A stretch of 5,350 nt of DNA from an uncultured Jannaschia sp. (GTDB lineage Bacteria; Pseudomonadota; Alphaproteobacteria; Rhodobacterales; Rhodobacteraceae): contig CALFSY010000214.1 in NCBI GenBank assembly GCA_937916365.1, positions 1-5,350 of the forward strand, written 5' to 3'. The number at the start of each line of letters is the position of its first letter. The stretch's first letter is position 1. The translations under genes were made by a program, and so were the position numbers. Positions 1 to 4,338 of the stretch are shown one piece after another. Under the pieces are notes generated by a model. The model saw only the letters and a list, made by a program, of their open reading frames with translations, was not told where the DNA came from and did not search any database.

Positions 1-86
1 TGTCATCGACCAATCTACGCGCACAGGGCCTGTGGGCGCCCATGGATACCGATCTGCCCGCGCAAGATCGCATTATTTATACATAA
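1..86 (+). CDS. Possible C-terminal end of an unidentified protein (partial)
   Basis: Reading from base 3, 27 sense codons run to a TAA at 84-86. The peptide ends in DRIIYT, and its codon choice is plausible for this genome. The start lies outside the window. I do not recognise the family, and 27 residues are too few to show a domain. The frame closes 77 bases before the dacB start, leaving room for a dacB ribosome binding site but showing no clear terminator. The frame could be open by chance; the other plus-strand frames here are less gene-like or run straight into dacB. Confidence 0.4.
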   Translation, partial: SSTNLRAQGLWAPMDTDLPAQDRIIYT

Positions 87-163
87 TGACCCATGCTGCC
101 CAAGGGTTGGCGAATGATCGCATCGCGGTTAAGTTTAGCGAACAAGGGGGGAGTTTCAAACAC

Positions 164-1694
164 ATGGTTTCAAGGCGCGCCTTTCTAAGCGGTGTTTTTG
201 CAAGTTTTGGCACGGCGGCCCGGGCCTTTGCACCCGAAACCTCAATCCGGCCGGTGTTGCGGCCTGGTGGCATATCCCAACGTGGTTTGCCGGATGCGGC
301 CGATCTTGCGGCCTGGTGGCATATCCCAACGTGGTTTGCCGGATGCGGCCGATCTTATCGCCCAGGCAAACCTTGGGGGGCGTGTGGGATTTGCCGTTGC
401 CGATGCGCAATCGGGCCAGATGGTGGAAACGTTTTTCCCCTTATTTGCCCTCCCACCGGCCAGTGTGACAAAGGTTTTGACCGGTGCATATGCGCTTGAC
501 CGCCTGGGTAGGGATTTTCGATTTCGCACGCGCTTTGCCGCCTTAGGGGCGGTAAACAATGGGCACCTTCGCGGGGACTTATGGTTGATAGGTGCGGGCG
601 ATCCTTTGTTTGATACCGATGCGTTGGTAAGGATGGTTCAAAACCTACGTGATGGGGGGATACGCACTATCACAGGGCGGTTGATGATTGCCCACGGTGC
701 GTTGCCGCAATTTTTTGAAATTGATTCCAGCCAACCCGATCATGTTGGATATAATCCCGCCATTTCCGGATTAAATTTGAATTTTAATCGGGTACATTTT
801 GAATGGCGCCGAACCTCAAGCGATTATTTCGTGACGATGGATGCGCGATCTGACACCATTCGCCCAACAGTCGATATGGCCCAGATGCACATCGCAAACC
901 GTGTTTTGCCTGTCTACACCTATGATCAGCAAGGCGATCAGGATCATTGGACAGTCGCACGCGACGCATTGGGTGAAGGTGGTGCGCGTTGGCTTCCCGT
1001 GCGGCGGCCCGAGGTCTACGCCGCACAAGCCTGCCGCAGCATTCTGCATAGCCATGGTATTGCGGTGCAGGGGCTTGGATATGCCCCAACAGCGCCGGTG
1101 GATAGCGTGACGTTAACCGAACACGTCAGCGACCCATTGCCCGATATTTTGCGCGGGATGTTGCGGTGGTCCACCAATCTTACGGCTGAGGTTGTGGGCC
1201 TCCGTGCGACACAAGCCGGCGGTGTGCACCCCACGATGCTGGCGGCCTCTGCCACGGCCATGGGGGCATGGGCACAAAATAACTTAGGCCCGCATCAATC
1301 GGTTTTTGTTGATCATTCAGGGTTATCAGGGGAAAGCCGTGTTTGCCCCAAGGATATGGTGCGGGCGCTTTTGGCCGTTGGGCGAAACGATAGCGTGCGC
1401 ACGTTAATGCGCACACTTACAATCGACCCCGAAGATGACGCCCCATCAAATGCAGTTCCCATAGAGGTGGTTGCTAAAACCGGCACATTAAATTTTGTAT
1501 CGTCCCTTGCCGGATATATTGCCACCCCTGGGGGGCGTGATTTGGTTTTTGCAATCTTTTGTGCCGATGTGCCGCGCCGTGCGGTATTGACGCAGGCCGA
1601 GCGCGAACGCCCCGAAGGGGGGCGAACGTATACGACCCGTGCCCGGCGTTTACAACGCGCATTGATTCGGCGGTGGGTATCCGCCTATGGGTAA
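164..1694 (+). pseudogene. dacB: D-alanyl-D-alanine carboxypeptidase/endopeptidase (PBP4, peptidase S13), frameshifted by a tandem duplication
   Basis: PBP4-type enzymes act in the periplasm, removing the terminal D-Ala of peptidoglycan stem peptides and cutting D-Ala-mDAP cross-links. The start is ATG 164, preceded by a strong AAGGGGGGAG at 144-153. It opens a Tat-like signal peptide, MVSRRAFLSG, with probable cleavage near ARAFA. That frame is interrupted by a perfect 49-bp duplication (257-356) and stops at 497-499 after 111 residues. Downstream sequence continues in the +1 frame to TAA 1692-1694. Removing one repeat copy restores a single 493-residue protein, normal for the family. It has all three active-site motifs: SVTK (Ser84, Lys87), STN (320-322) and KTG (422-424). 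A 500-codon open frame from GTG 192 also covers the catalytic part, but its first residues are out-of-frame translation of the signal peptide. The catalytic region looks undamaged, so the lesion is recent, reversible or a sequence error. The family assignment is firm; loss of function is inferred. Confidence 0.88.
257..356 (+). repeat. Perfect 49-bp tandem duplication inside dacB
   Basis: Bases 257-305 are repeated exactly at 306-354, and the match runs 2 bases further (TT at 355-356 equals 306-307). Before duplication the segment was therefore flanked by TT on both sides, a 2-bp microhomology. The unit also contains TGCGGCC near its start and again near its end. Forty-nine is not a multiple of three, so the extra copy shifts the reading frame by +1. 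The peptide LRPGGISQRGLPDAADL is encoded by copy 1 in the signal-peptide frame and by copy 2 in the catalytic-domain frame. The absence of any difference between copies indicates a very recent event or an assembly artefact. Confidence 0.97.
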
Positions 1695-1703
1695 AAGGCG
1701 AAT

Positions 1704-1756
1704 TAAATCGCTAAGCATTGGGTTACGCAAACGTGCAACCATGACTCAGCGATTTA
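1704..1756. terminator. Long imperfect hairpin between convergent genes, possible terminator
   Basis: TAAATCGCT (1704-1712) and AGCGATTTA (1748-1756) are perfect 9-base complements. The interior can continue pairing: AG/CT, CAT/ATG, GGTT (1721-1724) with AACC (1737-1740), and CGC/GTG around an AAAC loop, about 21 pairs with small bulges. It starts 9 bases after the dacB stop and faces the end of the convergent NYN gene. No strong T-tract follows on the plus strand. On the minus strand the bases after it are moderately T-rich. A smaller stem, CACAA-AAA-TTGTG, lies at 1768-1780. A two-way terminator is the likeliest role given the position; this is inference. Confidence 0.42.
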
Positions 1757-1786
1757 CAATAATGCGTCACAAAAATTGTGAGACGT

Positions 1787-2362
1787 TTATGTTTCAATGT
1801 GATCTTCGGTCATCATGTCATATGGGCGTGGTTCACGCGGGGGGCGACCAACCACATCTTTTAATTCATCCAGTTCGATGAAATTATCGGCCTGACGGCG
1901 CAAATCATCAGCGATCATGGGGGGTTGGCTGCGGATTGTTGAGACAACCGAAACCCGAACGCCCTTACGCTGCACCGCTTCGACAAGGGGGCGAAAATCC
2001 CCATCGCCGGAAAACAGCACGATATGATCGACATGATCGGCAATTTCCATGGCATCAACGGTAAGTTCTATATCCATACTGCCCTTGATTTTGCGACGGC
2101 CCTGACTGTCGACAAATTCTTTCGCGGCTTTGGTCACCATTGTGAACCCATTATAGTTTAACCAATCGACCAACGGGCGGATCGGCGAATAGTCATCGTT
2201 TTCCAGCAACGTGGTGTAATAAAACGCCCGTAGCAATTTGCCGCGTTGCATGAATTCTTGGCGCAACAATTTGTAGTCTATATCAAAGGCTAACGATTTG
2301 GCGGCCGCATAAAGGTTCGACCCGTCAATAAACAAAGCCAGTTTTTCGTCACGATAGAACAT
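1787..2362 (-). CDS. NYN domain protein, LabA/DUF88 family (PIN-like putative nuclease)
   Basis: The protein has 191 residues and is nearly all one NYN domain, a PIN-like fold whose members bind or cleave RNA using clustered acidic residues and a metal ion. Visible signatures are LALFIDGSNLY with Asp13 near the N-terminus, the basic KIKGSMDIELTVDAM segment with Asp97 and Asp103, and VLFSGDGDFRPLV with Asp120 and Asp122. The C-terminal tail after about residue 165 is polar and probably unstructured. There is no signal peptide or membrane segment, so it should be cytoplasmic. ATG 2360-2362 is preferred because AGAGGG (2370-2375, minus strand) sits 7 bases upstream; a TTG one codon earlier is possible but less likely. 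The gene is convergent with dacB and appears to be transcribed alone. No partner shows which RNA it acts on. The family call is firm; nuclease activity is inferred from the conserved acids. Confidence 0.93.
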   Translation of the reverse strand: MFYRDEKLALFIDGSNLYAAAKSLAFDIDYKLLRQEFMQRGKLLRAFYYTTLLENDDYSPIRPLVDWLNYNGFTMVTKAAKEFVDSQGRRKIKGSMDIELTVDAMEIADHVDHIVLFSGDGDFRPLVEAVQRKGVRVSVVSTIRSQPPMIADDLRRQADNFIELDELKDVVGRPPREPRPYDMMTEDHIET

Positions 2363-2423
2363 CAAAAATCCCTCTATTGTTGAATACCAACCAGTCTATG
2401 ACTTTCCTGCGCGAAAGCCACGC

Positions 2424-2454
2424 AAAAATAAAACCAAGACGGTGAATCGTCTGG
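2424..2454 (-). terminator. Intrinsic terminator-like hairpin upstream of the NYN gene
   Basis: Read on the minus strand, CCAGACG, a six-base loop ATTCAC, and CGTCTTGG form a stem of 7 pairs with one bulged T. TTTTATTTTT follows at once, the classic arrangement for Rho-independent termination. It lies about 60 bases before the NYN start codon and about 295 bases after the metallopeptidase stop, so it is too far from that gene to be an ordinary terminator. It may end a long 3' untranslated region, end a small RNA made from 2455-2580, or act as an attenuator in the NYN leader. The stem is short, so strength is uncertain. Confidence 0.5.
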
Positions 2455-2578
2455 AAACTATATTACATGCCATGGGATGCAAGGGTTTATCACAAAAATA
2501 TTGTAAATAATCCGTAACTGATACAGGCTTTTGCGGGGATGTTTGTTGACTTGAAGTTCATAAAATATGCGTTATATT

Positions 2579-2608
2579 ACAATGTTTTACTAAGTATTTG
2601 TGTGTCAA
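2579..2608 (-). promoter_or_regulatory. Candidate minus-strand promoter
   Basis: On the minus strand a perfect TTGACA (2603-2608) is followed after 18 bases by CATTGT (2579-2584), which matches the -10 consensus at only 3 of 6 positions but keeps the A at position 2 and T at position 6. Transcription would begin near 2572 and meet the hairpin at 2424-2454 after roughly 120-150 bases, then the NYN gene. The -35 is good and the -10 is poor, so this is tentative. Confidence 0.28.
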
Positions 2609-2748
2609 TGTGCCCCGCCTTCCATGATCGTAGGCACGTGAAGCGTCAGCCTATATGTGGCAAACCGTAGAACAAATTGGATTTATAGAAACCCTACGAT
2701 AATCAGGAATAGAATAAATAAAAAATTAACCATAATATATTTGATTCC

Positions 2749-3498
2749 TCATTCGTTCTGATAGGTAGGTGTATCTACGCTCGATCCATCCTTTGCGTTG
2801 TCAAAGTGCCAGGCCAAAAGTGTCGCCCCATGGTGTTTTAACCAATCTCGGTGCTGTCGATGTTTCGGACAAAGTTGGCCACAAAGGGCCCAAAATCGCT
2901 GTGAATGGTTCATTTCCACTAGGTGTGCAACCTCATGCGCGGCGACATAATCCAACACACCATGCGGTGCCATGATAAGGCGCCACGAAAACATCAAATC
3001 ACCTTTTGCTGAACAACTGCCCCATCGACTGCGTGTATCGCGCAGCGTCATCCGCCCCACTGTTCGGCCCAATATTGTGCTATGTGTATCCACCGCCGCG
3101 GCCAAGCGCGCACGTGCCATTGTAATCAGCAACGCTTTGATGCGTGATCCTTGGCGTGGTCCGTTTGGCACAGTAATTTTGCCATCCTCAAACGTTGCGG
3201 CGCGCCCCGATCCGGCCAGGATTGGATATAAAACACCGTGAATTGGTAATTTGGCGCCGATGTGCGCGATCTGCGCCTTGGGGGTTTGCCTTAAATGTTT
3301 ACGCAACCATGCTTCGCGTGTGTGCAAAAATTCTATGGCCGCGTCCTTTGATGCCCAGGCGGGCAGGCTTAGGCTTACCCGGCCATCCATGCGGGACACC
3401 CGCAGCGCATAGCGTTTTGCGCGGGCGTTGTGGTGTATCATCACCTCGACCGGTGGATTTCCAGGCAGGACATGGGTTGACATGAGCGGCTTTGCCAC
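2749..3498 (-). CDS. YgjP-like zinc metallopeptidase (DUF45, SprT/WLM-type fold)
   Basis: The protein has 249 residues. An N-terminal half rich in basic residues (ARAKRYALRV, DGRVSLSLP) is followed by the conserved RWGSCS (158-163) and the metal site AAHEVAHLVEMNH. There, His188 and His192 of HEVAH with His198 should hold zinc, and Glu189 is the catalytic base. These are the marks of the DUF45/YgjP family; its natural substrates are not well established. There is no signal peptide, so it is probably cytoplasmic. GTG 3496-3498 is chosen because AGAAGGAA sits 7 bases upstream. An ATG at 3481-3483, giving MSTHVLPG and 244 residues, is the main alternative and may match family starts better, but it has only a weak site before it. 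An upstream TTG (3517-3519) precedes the ribosome binding site and is rejected. The gene is divergent from the TIGR02300 gene. Confidence 0.92.
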   Translation of the reverse strand: MAKPLMSTHVLPGNPPVEVMIHHNARAKRYALRVSRMDGRVSLSLPAWASKDAAIEFLHTREAWLRKHLRQTPKAQIAHIGAKLPIHGVLYPILAGSGRAATFEDGKITVPNGPRQGSRIKALLITMARARLAAAVDTHSTILGRTVGRMTLRDTRSRWGSCSAKGDLMFSWRLIMAPHGVLDYVAAHEVAHLVEMNHSQRFWALCGQLCPKHRQHRDWLKHHGATLLAWHFDNAKDGSSVDTPTYQNE

Positions 3499-3505
3499 AA
3501 AATAG

Positions 3506-3513
3506 TTCCTTCT
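3506..3513 (-). promoter_or_regulatory. Ribosome binding site that favours the GTG start of the metallopeptidase
   Basis: The minus strand reads AGAAGGAA here, then 7 bases, then GTG at 3496-3498. This spacing is ideal for the GTG and far too long for the ATG at 3481-3483 (22 bases between), which is why the longer GTG-started form is preferred. Confidence 0.6.
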
Positions 3514-3547
3514 AAACAAAAGATGGGTTGAACCAGTTTATAAAAAT

Positions 3548-3567
3548 CGTAGCGGAAGATCGCTATG
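3548..3567. promoter_or_regulatory. Small dyad in the divergent intergenic region, possible operator
   Basis: CGTAGCG (3548-3554), six bases, then CGCTATG (3561-3567) form an imperfect palindrome; TAGCG/CGCTA is exact. It lies midway between two divergently transcribed genes, where a shared regulator could bind. No convincing -35/-10 pair was found for either gene, although TATGAT at 3573-3578 could serve as a plus-strand -10. The dyad is short enough to be chance. Confidence 0.22.
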
Positions 3568-3622
3568 GGCTTTATGATATGGCACACCCAATCATTTCGT
3601 AGTTTTAATCAAAGGGGACAGT

Positions 3623-3982
3623 ATGCCCAAGGAAGAATGGGGCGTCAAACGTGTTTGCCCAACCACCGGAAAGCGATTCTATGATTTAGGCCGTGATCCT
3701 ATCATCAGCCCCTATACGGGCGAAGTTGTGGTTTTTGAGGTTGAAAAAGGCGGTCGTGGTTTGGTTGCCGATACATCCGCCAAGATGAAAGCCAAAGATA
3801 GCGAAGACGAAGATGATGTCGTTGTGATCGATGATGGTTTAGAAACAGATGATACCGATGTAAGCATTGATGACGATAGCGTCGATCTTGAAGAAGATGA
3901 CGTTTTAGAACAAGATGATGATAGCACAGTATCACTAGACGATTTGGCCGATGTGGCGCGCGACGAAGACGATGCCTCATAA
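3623..3982 (+). CDS. TIGR02300 (FYDLN acid) family protein, function unknown
   Basis: The protein has 119 residues in two parts. The N-terminal module, about residues 1-45, contains KRVCPTTGKRFYDL followed by RDPIISPYTGE, which identifies the TIGR02300 'FYDLN acid' family. Here the signature reads FYDLG, not FYDLN. The module resembles a zinc ribbon that has lost ligands: only Cys12 remains. From residue 59 to the end the chain is extremely acidic, 31 Asp or Glu out of 61 residues, and almost certainly disordered. The family has no established role; the acidic tail may contact basic proteins or divalent metals, but that is speculation. AAAGGGG at 3611-3617 sits 5 bases before ATG 3623. From memory, alphaproteobacterial relatives are often followed by a tRNA and aroA; here neither follows, and katG is next. 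Confidence 0.92.
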   Translation: MPKEEWGVKRVCPTTGKRFYDLGRDPIISPYTGEVVVFEVEKGGRGLVADTSAKMKAKDSEDEDDVVVIDDGLETDDTDVSIDDDSVDLEEDDVLEQDDDSTVSLDDLADVARDEDDAS

Positions 3983-4028
3983 ACTATGACGGCACAGAGA
4001 TTGGTTTATAAGGCATGTCCCCTGCGCT

Positions 4029-4112
4029 GGTGCGATGTAACGGTGATTGTAACGCACCCGTGTGACGTGTCCCTTTGCGCGGCTTTTTGCCACAATCACC
4101 CAAAAGCGGCGC
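4029..4112. ncRNA. Candidate structured RNA element: two hairpins with complementary loops
   Basis: Hairpin A: GGTGCG (4029-4034) pairs with CGCACC (4053-4058) around an 18-base loop. Hairpin B: GCGCGGCTTTT (4077-4087) pairs with AAAAGCGGCGC (4102-4112), 10 of 11 positions, around a 14-base loop. GGTGATTGT in loop A (4042-4050) is the exact reverse complement of ACAATCACC in loop B (4092-4100), so the loops could kiss over 9 bases. The pairing is possible on either strand, so strand is not assigned. Each hairpin is preceded by a similar TGTCCC...TGCGC segment (4016 and 4068). I recognise no known RNA family. It could be a 3' untranslated structure of the TIGR02300 mRNA, a small RNA, or a DNA-level element. 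The complementarities are seen; an RNA role is inference. Confidence 0.35.
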
Positions 4113-4221
4113 GGAAACAGTCATAAATATAATTTGCCTAAATAGACTTTTCGCATCTTTGCGTCCCTTCTTACAAAATGTGTCCATAAATAGCCGCATG
4201 ACAAATGAGGAAATCTTGCCT

Positions 4222-4240
4222 AGATTTGTATATGAAATCT
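4222..4240. promoter_or_regulatory. AGATTT-N7-AAATCT dyad, possible LysR-type (OxyR-like) operator upstream of katG
   Basis: AGATTT (4222-4227) and AAATCT (4235-4240) are perfect complements across GTATATG. The dyad contains a T-N11-A pattern, the loose hallmark of LysR-type regulator boxes. It abuts the candidate -35 of katG, where an activator would sit. OxyR, a LysR-type peroxide sensor, commonly controls katG, but the enterobacterial ATAG...CTAT spacing is not present here, and no oxyR gene is visible in the window. Confidence 0.33.
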
Positions 4241-4267
4241 GTAAAAAATGGTCTTAATGCACATAAT
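4239..4267 (+). promoter_or_regulatory. Candidate katG promoter
   Basis: CATAAT (4262-4267) matches the -10 consensus at 5 of 6 positions. Seventeen bases upstream lies CTGTAA (4239-4244), a weak -35, as expected for an activator-dependent promoter, and the dyad at 4222-4240 overlaps it. The -10 lies within a tandem repeat TAATGCA (4255-4261 and 4264-4270). The predicted start near 4273 gives a leader of about 65 bases before katG. Confidence 0.4.
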
Positions 4268-4277
4268 GCAAGAGGTG

Positions 4278-4315
4278 TTTGGGCCAAGGTGGACCCCCCG
4301 CACAATAAGCCCAAA
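4278..4315 (+). promoter_or_regulatory. Hairpin in the katG leader next to the ribosome binding site
   Basis: TTTGGGC (4278-4284) and GCCCAAA (4309-4315) are perfect 7-base complements around a 24-base interior that is itself G- and C-rich (GGTGGACCCCCC). The hairpin ends 10 bases before the AGGAG at 4326-4330. It could stabilise the mRNA or influence initiation. It is not a terminator: no T-tract follows. Confidence 0.35.
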
Positions 4316-4338
4316 GATCAAAGATAGGAGAGTATAGT

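Larger units (their letters stand above)
2363..2748. other. Gene-free stretch of 386 bases with regulatory-like signals
   Basis: No convincing gene lies between the NYN start and the end of the metallopeptidase gene. The segment is AT-rich. It holds the NYN ribosome binding site, a terminator-like hairpin (2424-2454, minus), a perfect TTGACA on the minus strand (2603-2608), a plus-strand TTGACT/TTGAAG followed by TATATT (2546-2578), and an 8-bp inverted pair ATCGTAGG (2627-2634) / CCTACGAT (2693-2700). That pair is about as frequent as chance allows in this length. Tiny open frames on both strands lack ribosome binding sites. Bases 2701-2748 are very A/T-rich and follow the metallopeptidase stop, without a clear hairpin. 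Confidence 0.6.
3983..4338. other. Gene-free stretch of 356 bases: structured segment, then katG control region
   Basis: No credible gene lies between the TIGR02300 stop and katG. The first part (4029-4112) holds two hairpins with complementary loops. The middle (about 4113-4220) is AT-rich and shows nothing I can name. The last part holds an AGATTT dyad, a probable promoter, a leader hairpin and the katG ribosome binding site. A 60-codon open frame ending at 4257 starts at a TTG without a ribosome binding site and is not supported. No simple hairpin-plus-T-tract terminator for the TIGR02300 gene was found. Confidence 0.7.

Noticed and set aside
257..356. Tandem repeat as a CRISPR-like array or a mobile element insertion
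   Set aside because: There are only two abutting copies with no spacers, no inverted ends and no foreign sequence; it is a simple duplication of coding DNA.
2490..2561. 23-residue minus-strand open frame in the NYN upstream region
   Set aside because: There is no ribosome binding site before its ATG, and the composition gives no sign of a leader peptide with regulatory codons.
2627..2700. 74-base segment closed by ATCGTAGG/CCTACGAT, the size of a tRNA
   Set aside because: Neither strand has a T-arm with a TTCRA-type loop, a D-arm or a proper anticodon arm; an 8-bp pair is expected about once by chance in this stretch.
2769..3485. Three plus-strand open frames across the metallopeptidase gene
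   Set aside because: They overlap a gene with clear HEVAH and RWGSCS motifs on the other strand and show no motifs of their own.
3705..3980. Two long minus-strand open frames antisense to the TIGR02300 gene
   Set aside because: They are by-products of the repeated Asp/Glu codons on the plus strand and give low-complexity Ser- or His/Arg-rich chains.
3984..4199. 71-codon minus-strand open frame between the TIGR02300 gene and katG
   Set aside because: It has no clear ribosome binding site, its composition is not protein-like, and it reads through the paired hairpin segments.
4075..4257. 60-codon plus-strand open frame, including a 19-residue ATG-started peptide from 4198
   Set aside because: It starts at TTG, neither start has a ribosome binding site, and the frame crosses the hairpin segment with no protein-like pattern.
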